Shown in pieces: positions 35,316 through 45,210 of a stretch of 64,000 nucleotides of DNA (position 1 is the first letter of the stretch; each line of letters opens with the position of its first letter). The DNA is taken from positions 17,929 through 81,928 of the forward strand of contig PLYM01000253.1 of NCBI GenBank assembly GCA_003153375.1, read 5' to 3'. The translations under genes were made by a program, and so were the position numbers. The notes beneath the pieces are model-generated. The model worked only from the letters and a program-made list of their open reading frames with translations. It made no database searches and had not been told where the DNA came from. This DNA comes from Planctomycetaceae bacterium (GTDB lineage: Bacteria; Planctomycetota; Planctomycetia; Pirellulales; PALSA-1355).

Positions 35316-37228
35316 TGGACCACCTGCTCTCCAAAATTGAATCGCCGCGCGACCTCGACGGTTTCAGCAACGCCCAGCTCGAACAACTCGCCGGCGAAAT
35401 GCGCGAGGTGCTCTGCAACCTGGTCTCAAACCGCACCGCCCACTTCGCATCGAACCTGGGCGTCGTCGAGCTGTGCATCGCATTGCACACCACCTATGAC
35501 TTCAGCCGCGATCGGCTGATCTGGGACACGGGCCATCAGATCTATCCGCACAAGCTGATTACGGGCCGCTATCACGAGTTCGGCGCCATGCGCACCAAGG
35601 GCGGCCTGATGGGCTACCCGAACCCGCACGAGAGCGAGTACGACTTGTTCATGACCGGCCACGCCGGGTGCAGCGTCTCGACGGCCTTGGGGCTCAAGAG
35701 CGGCGACGACCTGCTCGACGGTCAGGGCGACCGCCACTCGGTGGCTGTCATCGGCGACGGCGCGTTTCCCTCGGGCATCGTCTACGAGGCGATGAACAAC
35801 GCCGGCGGCATGAAGAAGAAAATGCTGGTCGTGCTGAACGACAACCAGATGTCGATCTGTCACCGCGTCGGCGGCATGGGCGAGTATCTGGATCGGCTGC
35901 GCATCAATTCGTTCTACACGGGCCTGAAGAGCGAAGTGCTCAAGGTGCTCAACAAGGTGCCGTTGCTCGGCGATCCGGCTGAGCGGTTCCTGGCGCAGTT
36001 GAAGGAATCGATCAAGGCGGGCCTGCACGGCGGCATGCTGTTCGAGGAACTGAACTTCCGCTACATCGGTCCGATCGACGGCCACAACATTCCTCAGCTC
36101 CGCAAGTATTTGACCATGGTCAAGGACGTGCCGGGGCCCGTGCTGCTGCACGTGATCACGGAAAAGGGCCACGGCTTCAAGCCCGCCGCCGAGGACCCGG
36201 TGTTTTTCCACACGCCGCCGCAGTTCACCTGCGATGACGAGGTGCTGGCCTTCAAGAAAAGTTCGTCGCCCGCCTATACCGACGTGGCGAGCCAGGCCAT
36301 TTTCGAGGAAATGCTGGCGAATCCGAAGGTCACGGTGATGACCGCCGCGATGTGCCAGGGAACCAAGCTCGAGAAGGTGCGCGAGGCCTTCCCTGAACGG
36401 TTCTTCGACACCGGCATTTGCGAATCGCACACCGTGGCATTCGCCGCCGGCCAGGCCAAGGCCGGAATGCGCCCCATCGTCGACATCTATAGCACGTTCC
36501 TGCAACGGAGCTATGACCAGATCTTTCAGGAAGTGGCCCTGCAGAACCTGCCCGTCACGTTCCTGCTCGACCGCGCGGGCTTGACCGGACCTGACGGCCC
36601 GACGCACCACGGCATGTTCGACCTGGGTTACATGCGGGTGTTTCCGAACATGGTCGTGCTGGCGCCCGGCGACGACCACGACCTGCGGGCCATGCTCAGC
36701 TTCGCGCTTGCGCACGACGGTCCGGTTTCCATCCGCTATCCGAAGGCCAACGTGCAGGCCATTGAAAGTGAGCGGACTCCGATTGAAATGGGCCGCGCCG
36801 AAGTGCTCGACTGGGGACACGACGGCACGATCATCGGCTGCGGCACGCAACTGGCCGCCTGTGTCAAGGCCGCCGCGATGCTGCGCGAGGACGGCTTGGA
36901 CGTCGGCGTCATCAACGCCCGCTTCGTCAAGCCGCTCGATACCGAGACGATTTTGCGGGCCGTCGGCAACAGTCCGTTCGTCGTGACCGTCGAGGAGGCG
37001 GCCTTGATGGGCGGCTTTGGCAGCGCCGTGCTCGAAGCGGCCGCCGACGCCGGTCTCAATGCGTCGCACGTGCATCGGCTGGGCGTTCCCGATCGCTTCA
37101 TCGAACACGCCGAGCGCAACGAACTGCTGGCCGATCTGAGCCTCGACGCCGCCGGCATCGCCGCCACGTGTCGCGACCTGGCCGCGCGGCTCAACGTGCA
37201 GGCCAGCGACCGCCGCCGGGTCAGCTGA
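35315..37228 (+). CDS. dxs: 1-deoxy-D-xylulose-5-phosphate synthase, divergent form
   Basis: A 637-residue thiamine-diphosphate enzyme that makes DXP from pyruvate and glyceraldehyde 3-phosphate, the first step of the MEP pathway. The TPP and metal sites are seen in VIGDGAFPSG and VVLNDNQMSI. Others are TGHQIYPHKLITGR, YIGPIDGHN, STFLQRSYDQIFQEV and DRAGLTGPDGPTHHG. Compared with common bacterial Dxs, the catalytic Glu motif reads CESHTVAF rather than AEQHAV, and GHAGCS replaces GHSSTS. The start overlaps the ispA stop (TGATG). A strong hairpin after the stop ends this operon. Confidence 0.94.
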   Translation: MDHLLSKIESPRDLDGFSNAQLEQLAGEMREVLCNLVSNRTAHFASNLGVVELCIALHTTYDFSRDRLIWDTGHQIYPHKLITGRYHEFGAMRTKGGLMGYPNPHESEYDLFMTGHAGCSVSTALGLKSGDDLLDGQGDRHSVAVIGDGAFPSGIVYEAMNNAGGMKKKMLVVLNDNQMSICHRVGGMGEYLDRLRINSFYTGLKSEVLKVLNKVPLLGDPAERFLAQLKESIKAGLHGGMLFEELNFRYIGPIDGHNIPQLRKYLTMVKDVPGPVLLHVITEKGHGFKPAAEDPVFFHTPPQFTCDDEVLAFKKSSSPAYTDVASQAIFEEMLANPKVTVMTAAMCQGTKLEKVREAFPERFFDTGICESHTVAFAAGQAKAGMRPIVDIYSTFLQRSYDQIFQEVALQNLPVTFLLDRAGLTGPDGPTHHGMFDLGYMRVFPNMVVLAPGDDHDLRAMLSFALAHDGPVSIRYPKANVQAIESERTPIEMGRAEVLDWGHDGTIIGCGTQLAACVKAAAMLREDGLDVGVINARFVKPLDTETILRAVGNSPFVVTVEEAALMGGFGSAVLEAAADAGLNASHVHRLGVPDRFIEHAERNELLADLSLDAAGIAATCRDLAARLNVQASDRRRVS

Positions 37229-37244
37229 GCACTCGACAAATCAA

Positions 37245-37282
37245 GCCACGGCGAGCAATCGTCCCGCGATTGCCGCCGTGGC
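37245..37282. terminator. Strong bidirectional hairpin between dxs and the cyclophilin gene
   Basis: A 16-bp stem with a single bulged A (37245-37261 and 37267-37282, loop TCCCG; outer part GCCACGGCG/CGCCGTGGC) lies 16 bp after the dxs stop and 41 bp past the stop of the convergent cyclophilin gene. Its stability and position make it the likely terminator for both, although T-runs are poor. Confidence 0.75.
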
Positions 37283-37323
37283 TCTCTTGGACAATTCCGT
37301 TGCCGCCTACAGCTCGCCGCCGT

Positions 37324-37899
37324 CTACAGTTCGCCACAGTCGGCGACGACGATCTTGGCTTTGGTGCGGCCGTTGGGCGCGCCGAGGGATTCGATCTTCT
37401 TGACGACGTCCATGCCATCGACCACTTCGCCGAAGACGACGTGCTTGCCGTCGAGCCACGGGGTTTGGGCCGTGCAGAGAAAGAATTGCGAGCCGTTGGT
37501 ATCGGGGCCGGCGTTGGCCATGCTCAGGATGCCGGGACCGGTGTGCTTGAGCTTGAAATTCTCGTCGGCGAATTTCTCGCCATAGATCGACTTGCCGCCC
37601 GTGCCGTTGCCATTGGTGAAATCGCCGCCCTGGCACATGAACTCGGGGATCACGCGGTGGAAGGGGCTGCCTTTATAGCCAAAACCCTTTTCGCCCGTAC
37701 ACAAAGCCCGAAAGTTTTCGGCCGTCTTGGGCACGACGTCCGCACGAAGTTGAATCACGATGCGGCCCAGCTTCTTACCGTCGGCCGTGATGTCGAGAAA
37801 GCACTTGGGCAGTTTCTTGTCATCGGCCGCTTGCAGCCACGAACCGCCCAGGGCCAGACCGACGATCGCCAACACGGTGAATTGTCTGCGAGAAATCAT
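37324..37899 (-). CDS. Exported peptidyl-prolyl cis-trans isomerase, cyclophilin type
   Basis: A 191-residue cyclophilin with an N-terminal signal ([24 protein letters not shown]). The core has the active-site [23 protein letters not shown], with the catalytic Arg and the QGGD motif, then [32 protein letters not shown]. It resembles the eukaryote-like cyclophilin A type with GTGEKG present as [11 protein letters not shown]. It assists folding of exported proteins. The start at 37899 has ACGGAG upstream. The open frame continues to 37965 without support. Confidence 0.94.
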   Translation of the reverse strand: MISRRQFTVLAIVGLALGGSWLQAADDKKLPKCFLDITADGKKLGRIVIQLRADVVPKTAENFRALCTGEKGFGYKGSPFHRVIPEFMCQGGDFTNGNGTGGKSIYGEKFADENFKLKHTGPGILSMANAGPDTNGSQFFLCTAQTPWLDGKHVVFGEVVDGMDVVKKIESLGAPNGRTKAKIVVADCGEL

Positions 37900-38174
37900 A
37901 ACCATCTCCGTAGGGTTTGAAATTGATGTCAGGCATTTCACTGCCGACCGCGACCGATTCGACACGGCGCAGCGACGCTATCTTACCCGGCGACTTTTGC
38001 GGCGAATAGCACCCCCCGGTGCGTCCCATGCTGCAATGCGAGCCGCGCTGGGTCCGCAAGTCACCTGACCAATCGTGCTCGAACTTGGCATAATAAACCA
38101 AATGCCCGCCGCCATTTAATCGCTGCCGCTTAATCACCGTCACCTCATTGTTGCCCCGTCCCGCTGCCTCGCCC

Positions 38175-39989
38175 ATGGCTCTGATCACCGTCACGAACCT
38201 TTCGATCGGCTTTCGCGGTCCGCCCCTGCTCGATGACGTGTCGTGCCAGGTCGAGCCGAAGGAACGCATCGCGCTGCTGGGCCGCAACGGTGCTGGCAAG
38301 ACCACGCTGCTGCGGATCCTGAGCGGCCAGATCGAGCCCGATTCGGGCCGCGTGGCTTTTGCCCCCGGCGCCAAGGTGGCCCTGCTGCCGCAAGACGTGC
38401 CGCAAGACATCGCCGGCCCCGTGCGCGGCGTGATCGCCTCGGGGCTGCCGAGCGACCATCACGCCGTCGAAAGCGGCTGGCAGGGCGAGCAGCAGGTCGA
38501 CCGCATCGTCGCCGAGATGGACCTGCCGGCGACGGCGCTGTTCGAGACGCTGTCGTCGGGCATGAAGCGCCGCGTGCTGCTGGCCCGAGCGCTGGTCGCG
38601 TCGCCCGAGGTGCTGTTGCTCGACGAGCCGACGAATCACCTGGACGTGGACGCCATCAACTGGCTGGAAGATTTTCTCAAGCGCAGCAGCGCCACGCTGA
38701 TCTTCGTGACGCACGATCGGATGTTCATGGCGCACCTGGCCACGCGCATTTTGGAGATCGACCGCGGCCGGCTGTTCGATTGGACGTGCGACTACGACAC
38801 GTTTATCGATCGCAAGCAGGACTTGCTGGCGGCCGAGGAAAAGCAAAACGCGCTGTTCGACAAGAAACTGGCCGAGGAGGAAGTCTGGATTCGCCAGGGC
38901 ATCAAGGCCCGCCGCACGCGCAACGAAGGACGCGTGCGGGCGTTGGAACAAATGCGTCGCTTGCGAAGCGAGCGTCGCAGTGCCGGCGGCAAGGTGCGAT
39001 TGGCGATTCAAGAGGGTCAGCGGAGCGGCGCGCTGGTCGCGGAGTTGGAAGACGTCGTCTTCGGCTATGGCGATCGAATCATCGTCCGCGATCTTTCGAC
39101 AACCGTGATGCGCGGCGACAAGATCGGCATTTTTGGACCCAACGGAGCCGGCAAGACCACGCTGCTGCGCTTGATGCTGGGGCAACTCAAGCCGGCCGCG
39201 GGCACGGTCCGCCTGGGCACCAATTTGCAAATCGCCTATTTCGATCAGCTTCGCCAGCAGCTGAACCCAGAGACTTCCGTTCAGGAAAATGTGGGCGACG
39301 GGTACGACACGGTTTCGATCAACGGCAAAGCCCGGCACGTGATCGGCTACCTGGAAGAATTCCTGTTCAGTCCCGAGCGGTCGCGCACGCTGGTGCAGTT
39401 CCTTTCGGGCGGCGAGTGCAATCGCGTGTTGCTGGCCAAGTTGTTTGCCAAGCCGGCCAACGTGATCGTGCTCGATGAGCCGACCAATGATCTGGATGCC
39501 GAAACCTTGGATCTGCTCGAGTCGCGACTGGTCGAGTTTCCCGGCACCGTGTTGGTGGTGAGCCACGATCGGGCATTTTTGAACAACGTCGTGACCAGCA
39601 CCATCGTTTTCGAGGACGATGGGCCCAAGGAATATGTGGGCGGCTACGACGATTGGCTGCGCCAGCGGAGCCAGCGGGCCAGCGAACTAGCCACGGCCCC
39701 CTCGGGCGCGCCGGCCAAGCTGGCCACGTTCCGGCCGACGGACTCGGCGAGCGCGTCTCGCAAGCGACGGTTGAGCTATAAGGAACAGCAAGAGCTGTCG
39801 GCTCTGCCCGCCGCCGTCGAGCAATTGGACGGCCAGATCGGCGAGCTGCACGAAGCCATGGCGCGCGATGACTTCTATCGTCAATCCCGCGAAGCGATCG
39901 CCGCGCAACAGGCACAGCTCAAAGTGCTCGAAGCCGAGCTGGCCGCGGCCTACGAGCGTTGGGAAGCACTCGAGCAGCAGGCCGAGTGA
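38175..39989 (+). CDS. ABC-F family ATP-binding protein (Uup-like)
   Basis: A 604-residue soluble protein with two ABC ATPase domains: Walker A GRNGAGKTT (first) and GPNGAGKTT (second), signatures LSSGMKRR and LSGGECNR, and Walker B VLLLDEPTNHLD and VIVLDEPTNDLD. A linker with ALEQMRRLRSERRS lies between them and a C-terminal coiled coil at about 535-604, as in Uup. ABC-F proteins act at the ribosome or on branched DNA, not as transporters. ATG 38175 fits MALITVTNLSIGF. It is divergent from the cyclophilin gene across about 275 bp, which shows no clear promoter. Confidence 0.95.
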   Translation: MALITVTNLSIGFRGPPLLDDVSCQVEPKERIALLGRNGAGKTTLLRILSGQIEPDSGRVAFAPGAKVALLPQDVPQDIAGPVRGVIASGLPSDHHAVESGWQGEQQVDRIVAEMDLPATALFETLSSGMKRRVLLARALVASPEVLLLDEPTNHLDVDAINWLEDFLKRSSATLIFVTHDRMFMAHLATRILEIDRGRLFDWTCDYDTFIDRKQDLLAAEEKQNALFDKKLAEEEVWIRQGIKARRTRNEGRVRALEQMRRLRSERRSAGGKVRLAIQEGQRSGALVAELEDVVFGYGDRIIVRDLSTTVMRGDKIGIFGPNGAGKTTLLRLMLGQLKPAAGTVRLGTNLQIAYFDQLRQQLNPETSVQENVGDGYDTVSINGKARHVIGYLEEFLFSPERSRTLVQFLSGGECNRVLLAKLFAKPANVIVLDEPTNDLDAETLDLLESRLVEFPGTVLVVSHDRAFLNNVVTSTIVFEDDGPKEYVGGYDDWLRQRSQRASELATAPSGAPAKLATFRPTDSASASRKRRLSYKEQQELSALPAAVEQLDGQIGELHEAMARDDFYRQSREAIAAQQAQLKVLEAELAAAYERWEALEQQAE

Positions 39990-40005
39990 TTCCAGCTATT
40001 TCTCT

Positions 40006-40776
40006 CTAGCGCGTAAAGATCAACCCGCGCGAAGTCGTCGTGTCGCCTGGCGCGAGCTGGGTCAGCGCCAGGACGACCAGCGTGAACGAACTGAGGCCTT
40101 CGACTCCTTCGGGCATCACCCACACGTAGTGGTCGCAGTAGTGGCCGACGAAGCAGGCGTTCTTGGGGACATCCTGTTTGCAACCCACGCCGAACCAGCC
40201 CGTGGGCACGTCGAATTGAATCTGAGCCAGCAAGCGGGCCACTCGTTCGACTTCGTCGTCACGCCTGCTGGCGGGCGCGGACGGGTCGGTCGGTGGCAGC
40301 GGAATGGACTCAGCCCGCGGCGCGCCATCCGGCGGATGCGTCAACTGTGCTTCCATGGCGAAGGCGGGGAACTGCTTGAAGAACGCCGGATCGGGAATGG
40401 GCTGCAGGCCGACGACCCTGCGATAGACGTCTTGCAGCCGCTTGACGCGGCGCGGATCGGTGACGGCGTCGGCGCCCCACTGCTCGGTGATGCTGCGCAC
40501 CGCGCGCACTCCGCGCGTGATGCCGGGCGTGCTTCCCCACTGCACGCCCAACTCCGGAATGCCCCCCTCGTCGTTGATCTGCACCGTGCCGTCCTTGATC
40601 TTGACGTGCCACGGCAACGCGTTGGGCGTGGCGGTGAACATCGCGATGTTGTCGAGCACCATCTGATACTCGATCTGCATCACGGTGCTCGCCTGGTTGA
40701 CCATGCTGCGCGTCAATTGTCGATGCGTGCAGCCGCAAGCCAGCAGCATAACGACAATGAGGGCGGCGGTTCGCAT
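40006..40776 (-). CDS. Lipoprotein of unknown function
   Basis: A 256-residue protein starting at ATG 40776, with lipobox LLACGC (Cys16). The mature part has a helical region (QLTRSMVNQASTVMQIEYQMVLDNIAMF) and later CKQDVPKNACFVGHYCDHYVWVMPEG, containing three cysteines and a FTLVVLALTQLA hydrophobic stretch. No family is recognised. The reading frame is open to 41040, where the tandem repeat lies, but a lipoprotein start makes 40776 the clear choice. It is convergent with the ABC-F gene, 16 bp apart. Confidence 0.78.
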   Translation of the reverse strand: MRTAALIVVMLLACGCTHRQLTRSMVNQASTVMQIEYQMVLDNIAMFTATPNALPWHVKIKDGTVQINDEGGIPELGVQWGSTPGITRGVRAVRSITEQWGADAVTDPRRVKRLQDVYRRVVGLQPIPDPAFFKQFPAFAMEAQLTHPPDGAPRAESIPLPPTDPSAPASRRDDEVERVARLLAQIQFDVPTGWFGVGCKQDVPKNACFVGHYCDHYVWVMPEGVEGLSSFTLVVLALTQLAPGDTTTSRGLIFTR

Positions 40777-41093
40777 GGCAAAGGCCGAACGACAGTGGAC
40801 GATGGGCGCAGTAAGCCTTAACGATGAAATCGACTTTGCCGGACGCGTTCCTGCAACGCAAATCGGGGAGGACCGCGACAGCTTTCGCAGCCTGCGCAGC
40901 TTCGAGAAGCCGGGGCGGCGCAGCATCGCTGGCATTGCTGGCATTGCTGGCCGCGAGGGAAGTTCGGGCCTGAATAAGCATCCGAACCATTCCCCATCGG
41001 AAACGAAAAACGAAGAACAAAAGGCTGCTTTTAGCGCCATCGGGCGGCTCGAGCGACCAGCGGCGGAGCTTCCTTCGAGGGGCGGCTTCTTCT
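40777..41093. other. Divergent gap with a 9-bp tandem repeat
   Basis: The 317-bp gap between the lipoprotein (-) and nadK (+) holds a short tandem repeat, GCTGGCATT, in about 2.6 copies at 40928-40951. Apart from this I see no hairpin, RNA or promoter that I can support. Confidence 0.4.
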
Positions 41094-41990
41094 ATGATCA
41101 AAACCATGGACGCGCAGCATGCCAGCACAGCTCGAGCGGCAGCCCACAAGCGGCTGAAGGTGTTGCTGTTGGCCGCGGTCGAACGGCGCGGGTTGGCGGC
41201 GCACGTCGAGCGACTGATGCTGCTGGTGAGCGAACAGGCCGACGTGGTCGTGAAGGATCTGGATCTGGCCGACGATCTGTCGGTCGTCGACTTCGACCTG
41301 GCCATCGTGCTGGGTGGCGACGGTTCGATGCTGCGGGCCGCGCATCAGATGGGGCGTCGCCAGCGGCCGATTGTCGGCGTCAACCTGGGGAAGCTAGGTT
41401 TTCTGGCCGATCTCTCGCCCGATCAGTTCATCGCCGAGCTGCCAGCGATTTGTTCCGGCACGTTGCCGGTGATCGAGCATTTGATGTATGAGTCGTGTGT
41501 CGTGCGCGACGGCCAGGTGATGTTTCCGCAGTTGGGGCTCAACGAAATCGCGGTGCTAGCCGGTCCGCCGTTCGCGATTTTGGACCTCAATCTCTACGTT
41601 GACTCAGAATTAGTAACGACTTATAGTTGCGACGGCTTGATCATTAGCACGCCGATTGGCTCGACGGCCCACAGTCTTTCGGCCGGCGGTCCGATCTTGC
41701 GACAGGACTTGCAAGCGTTCGTGATTTGCCCGATCAGCCCTCACGCGTTGACCAACCGACCGGTGGTCGATTCGGCAGATCGAGTCTACGAAGTCGTGGC
41801 GTCGCATCCGCATGTCGGCACGTCGCTGGTGGCCGATGGGCGGATGGTGTGCCAGATCGAAGCGGGAGACCGGGTTCGAATCGAGCGCTCAGAAGCGCGG
41901 TTTCAACTCGTCGCCCTGCCGGGCCGCAGTTACTATCACACGCTCCGCGCAAAGCTGGGTTGGGGCGGACGGCTGAACTTGAAAACCTGA
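41094..41990 (+). CDS. nadK: NAD kinase
   Basis: A 298-residue enzyme that phosphorylates NAD to NADP. The kinase motif GGDGSML is at residues 74-80. GVNLGKLGFLAD, LNEIAV and the Gly-rich CDGLIISTPIGSTAHSLSAGGPI segment are all diagnostic. The N-terminus is slightly extended compared with the shortest members. CGAGGGG lies upstream of the ATG. The next gene follows after 44 bp, possibly in the same transcript. Confidence 0.95.
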   Translation: MIKTMDAQHASTARAAAHKRLKVLLLAAVERRGLAAHVERLMLLVSEQADVVVKDLDLADDLSVVDFDLAIVLGGDGSMLRAAHQMGRRQRPIVGVNLGKLGFLADLSPDQFIAELPAICSGTLPVIEHLMYESCVVRDGQVMFPQLGLNEIAVLAGPPFAILDLNLYVDSELVTTYSCDGLIISTPIGSTAHSLSAGGPILRQDLQAFVICPISPHALTNRPVVDSADRVYEVVASHPHVGTSLVADGRMVCQIEAGDRVRIERSEARFQLVALPGRSYYHTLRAKLGWGGRLNLKT

Positions 41991-42034
41991 CGCGAGAAAT
42001 TCCTCGCCCACAACGACTCGAAAGGATGCGAGTA

Positions 42035-42997
42035 ATGTTGAGACTCCTTGGCTGCGCCTTCGCGCTGGTCTGCACCTTGCTCTGCCCGCCGGCCAGCTGG
42101 GCCGATGAGGTCGACGAAACGCCCGAAAGCAAACCCACCCCCAATTCGGAAGCCCCCAAACCAGAAGCCAACGAAGCGCCGCAGCCGCCCGTCAAGCAGT
42201 ACGAGCTGGCCTACAAGTTCACGGCCGGCGAAAAGCTGCGCACCGAGGTCGTGCACCAGGCCACGGTGCAAACCACGATTCAGGGCACCACGCAGATCGC
42301 CGAAACGCGCAGCCTTTCGATCAAAGTCTGGCAGGTCAAGGACGTCGACGACGACGGCACCGTCCACTTCGTGCACATGGTCGAGAGCATCGACATGCGA
42401 CAAAAGTCGCAGGGCCGCAAGGAGATTCGCTATAACAGCGAAGAAGACACCGAGGCCCCGCCGGGATACGAGGACGTGGCCAAAGCCGTGGGCGTGCCGT
42501 TGACGATCGTGACCATGGACAAATATGGCAAGATCATCAAGCGCCAGGAAAGGCGCTTGCAGCCCACCAGTATCTCGACGCAGATGACGATGCCGCTGCC
42601 CGATCACCCGGTTGCCCTTGGCGCCACGTGGTCGACCCCGATCGACATCGACGTGACGCTCAAGGACGGCGAGGTGAAGAAGATCAAGACGCGGCAGAAG
42701 TTCACGCTCGAAGCCGTGTCGGACGACGTGGCCACGATCGGGGTCGACTCGCAGATCTTGACGCCGATCCACGACCCGGCCATCGAGGCCCAACTCATTC
42801 AGCGGCTGTCGTCGGGAAACATCCGCTTCGACATGACGGCCGGCCGGGTGCTGAGCGAGCAGCTCGACTTGGATCGACACGTGGTCGGTTTCAGCGGCGC
42901 GGGCAGCAGCATGCACTACGTCACTCGCTTCACCGAAAAGTTGCTCACGGCCGACGTCGCCCGCAAGAAGAAGCCGGAAGAGGCCACGACCAAGTAG
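42035..42997 (+). CDS. Exported protein of unknown function (DUF6263-like?)
   Basis: A 320-residue protein with a signal peptide (MLRLLGCAFALVCTLLCPPASWA) and a Pro/Glu/Ala-rich linker. The mature domain alternates beta-type strands and includes KQYELAYKFTAGEKLRTEVVHQATVQTTIQG, GVPLTIVTMDKYGKI and LPDHPVALGATW. It is similar in plan to DUF6263-type exported proteins, but I cannot confirm this. ATG 42035 has AAAGGA about 8 nt upstream. The ATG at 42026 lies too close to that site. It is 44 bp after nadK. Confidence 0.78.
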   Translation: MLRLLGCAFALVCTLLCPPASWADEVDETPESKPTPNSEAPKPEANEAPQPPVKQYELAYKFTAGEKLRTEVVHQATVQTTIQGTTQIAETRSLSIKVWQVKDVDDDGTVHFVHMVESIDMRQKSQGRKEIRYNSEEDTEAPPGYEDVAKAVGVPLTIVTMDKYGKIIKRQERRLQPTSISTQMTMPLPDHPVALGATWSTPIDIDVTLKDGEVKKIKTRQKFTLEAVSDDVATIGVDSQILTPIHDPAIEAQLIQRLSSGNIRFDMTAGRVLSEQLDLDRHVVGFSGAGSSMHYVTRFTEKLLTADVARKKKPEEATTK

Positions 42998-43043
42998 TTG
43001 TCAGGCCCGCACTGGACGACTTCCGTGCCTTGGCGGCCGGACG

Positions 43044-44285
43044 CTATGCGTTTGCGACCAAGTGGGTCACGCGCTGGGCGAGAATCGCCATCACGCGGCG
43101 CTCGATGGGCAGCAAGATCAGCGTCGCCGATTGCGAGCCGGCCAGATTCAACTGGCGGCGCAGCGCGGCCGGATCGTGATCGACGCCCCGCTTCTTGATC
43201 TCCAAGCGGCCAATGCCCCGCGCTCGCAGCAGCGATTTGAGCTGCTTGAGATGCAACGGCAGCGACTCTTGCACTTCGAAGCAGGACATTGCCGCGTCCA
43301 TGATCGGCTGCTCTCCGGTCCAATAGGCAACGCCAGGAGAGATGGCCGTCAGACCATGTTCGGCGGCCAGCACCCCCTCCAGCTTGGCGGCCAGCACGGC
43401 GGCATCGGGCTCGAAGAGATAGCGGCCCATGCTCTCCGACCGCGGCGGCTCGTCGCCACCACGGCCGGTAATCGAACGCGGCGCGGCCCCGGCAGCGCCC
43501 AGCACGGTGGCGCTACACGCGCCGGGTGCGCGGGCCAGATCTCCGAACCATGCGACAAGCTGGCGACACTCCTGTCCGCGACTGATCCATTCCAGTTCGG
43601 CGTCGTCGGACCAGCCCTCGGGCAACTCGGCGGCCGGTGAAAGCTTGATGGCCGCGTTGCGATTTTGCGCGAGCAGGCGTTCGATGGCCGCGGGTCCCGG
43701 CTCGTGGAGTTCGACGCGAGTCGTGCGGCGGCCGGTGGGTCGACGATCGGGATCGATGTGCCAGGCAGCCGCGGCGGAGACGTCGAGGCTGTCAACGTCA
43801 CAAGTCCGCACTTCGCAGGGCCAAGGTGGTGCGCTGGCCGGCACGCCAATCTGACCAACAGCGTGCAGATTGGCCGCCGCGAACAGCGATGCCATGGGCT
43901 CACGATCCACCGCAACGGTCGGTCCCCGCCGCGCGAGGGCTAGCAGATCGCCGCCAAGACCGCAGCACAAATCGAACGCTTGCGAACCATTGGCAAAGCG
44001 GCCGGCTTTGTAGCGGGCCACAACTTCATCCGTGGCCTGCTCCAGCAGCCGCGGCGCGAAGAACATTTGGCCGGCAGCGGCGAATTTTACCCGGGCCTTT
44101 TCCCGCAGCGTGATCTGCTCCAACACCAGGTGCGTGCGCTCGGCCGAAAGCTCGGTCCGCAGCCGCGCGACCCGCGCCGGCAGCGAGCCCTCGAGCGCCG
44201 CGGCCCGCTGGAGCCACTCGTGCGCCACGGGGCTGCACAGCCAGTGGTAATCTTCGCGGGGATTCGTCGAGTCAAGGACGCTCAT
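43044..44285 (-). CDS. SAM-dependent methyltransferase with THUMP-like C-terminus
   Basis: A 413-residue protein. The Rossmann-fold SAM motif is FDLCCGLGGDLLAL (104-117), followed by AVDREPMASLFAAANL. The region ELHEPGPAAIERLLAQ and the C-terminal LKQLKSLLRARGIGRLEIKKRGVD match the THUMP-like domain family found in proteins of this length. THUMP proteins modify tRNA or rRNA, but here the target is unknown and a non-methylating role has also been suggested. I chose ATG 44285. The frame opens at 44735, where it overlaps the next gene's strand. Confidence 0.85.
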   Translation of the reverse strand: MSVLDSTNPREDYHWLCSPVAHEWLQRAAALEGSLPARVARLRTELSAERTHLVLEQITLREKARVKFAAAGQMFFAPRLLEQATDEVVARYKAGRFANGSQAFDLCCGLGGDLLALARRGPTVAVDREPMASLFAAANLHAVGQIGVPASAPPWPCEVRTCDVDSLDVSAAAAWHIDPDRRPTGRRTTRVELHEPGPAAIERLLAQNRNAAIKLSPAAELPEGWSDDAELEWISRGQECRQLVAWFGDLARAPGACSATVLGAAGAAPRSITGRGGDEPPRSESMGRYLFEPDAAVLAAKLEGVLAAEHGLTAISPGVAYWTGEQPIMDAAMSCFEVQESLPLHLKQLKSLLRARGIGRLEIKKRGVDHDPAALRRQLNLAGSQSATLILLPIERRVMAILAQRVTHLVANA

Positions 44286-44438
44286 CGTGTGAATCACCAA
44301 ACCAAGTTTGCCCAGGAGCCCCCGCGACCGTGGGCCCTCGCGGGGGCTGAACCACGGCGGGGCCTTGAACTTGCCCGGCGTTGCCCGATGATAAGCATAA
44401 CCAACGTGGGGCGACACACTCGAGCGGACGCAGAAACC

Positions 44439-45026
44439 ATGGCCGATGCGGAGGGCATGCTGGGAGTTTACTTGCACCTGGCTCGGGCCAGCAAGCTGCG
44501 CCGGCAGCCGTTGGTGCACGACAAGATGCTGATTCTGGCAGGCGTGCGGGCCGAAGAGATGGGGCTCGAGCCGATTTCGGCCCTCTGCCGTCACCGAATT
44601 CTGACCCACAACGCCCACCACCTGGTCGGCCAGTGGCCCACGCTGGGCGCGGCCCTGGCCGACGACCAGTTTCAGTCGTACCTCAAGCAGCTGCGCCGCC
44701 GCTTTTCGCCCGAGAAAACCGAGCACATGCTGCATTCGTTGGGCATCGAAATGGGCCGCGAACGTCAGGCCTACTTCTCCGACCTGGAATATGCCGCCAG
44801 CTTGCTCGACACTCGCCCCGAAATGATCGCGGGAATTCTGGCAGATGGCGCCGCCGGTTCGGCGGATATGGCGCGGGCAACGACGACGGGGCAGACGGCC
44901 GATCCATCGCGGCGCGAAGAGCGCAGCGCCCGGCGCGCTCTGCCGATTCTGCTGGTGTTGACGGCGCTCTTGCTGGGACTGGCCGCGGCAGTCGGCACCG
45001 TGATCTATCAGGCCGTGTTTCGCTGA
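44439..45026 (+). CDS. Membrane-anchored hypothetical protein
   Basis: A 195-residue protein with ATG 44439 (MADAEGMLGVYLHLARASKL). A second possible ATG lies at 44388. The N-terminal 130 residues are helical and cytoplasmic in character (HDKMLILAGVRAEEMGLEP, HHLVGQWPTLGAALADDQF). A charged linker (SRREERSARRA) precedes one C-terminal membrane helix (LPILLVLTALLLGLAAAVGTVI). No family is named. It is divergent from the methyltransferase gene. Confidence 0.72.
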   Translation: MADAEGMLGVYLHLARASKLRRQPLVHDKMLILAGVRAEEMGLEPISALCRHRILTHNAHHLVGQWPTLGAALADDQFQSYLKQLRRRFSPEKTEHMLHSLGIEMGRERQAYFSDLEYAASLLDTRPEMIAGILADGAAGSADMARATTTGQTADPSRREERSARRALPILLVLTALLLGLAAAVGTVIYQAVFR

Positions 45027-45210
45027 GGGGTTCGCCTGCTGGCGATTGTTCCGTCAAGGCATAACGGTTCCGTGAAAGCACGGCGAAACGAATCGTCGCG
45101 AGGCGCAAGCTGCGTTGCCCCAGTGCGGCCGCGAGCAAGCCGGCCGGCACGCACTGCCGATAAAGGCAACGAAGTGCTTCATTCCGTGGTTGTTCTGGAG
45201 TCCTATCGCG

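Noticed and set aside
40928..40951. GCTGGCATT tandem repeat as a CRISPR or satellite
   Set aside because: Only 2.6 copies of a 9-mer without spacers. Slippage in GC-rich DNA explains it.
41870..41885. tRNA-like word GGTTCGAATC
   Set aside because: It lies inside nadK codons (RVRIERS region) and has no supporting stems.
43980..44387. Long N-terminal extension of the 44439 gene
   Set aside because: It overlaps the methyltransferase gene on the opposite strand and looks like its shadow. The compact start at 44439 is better.
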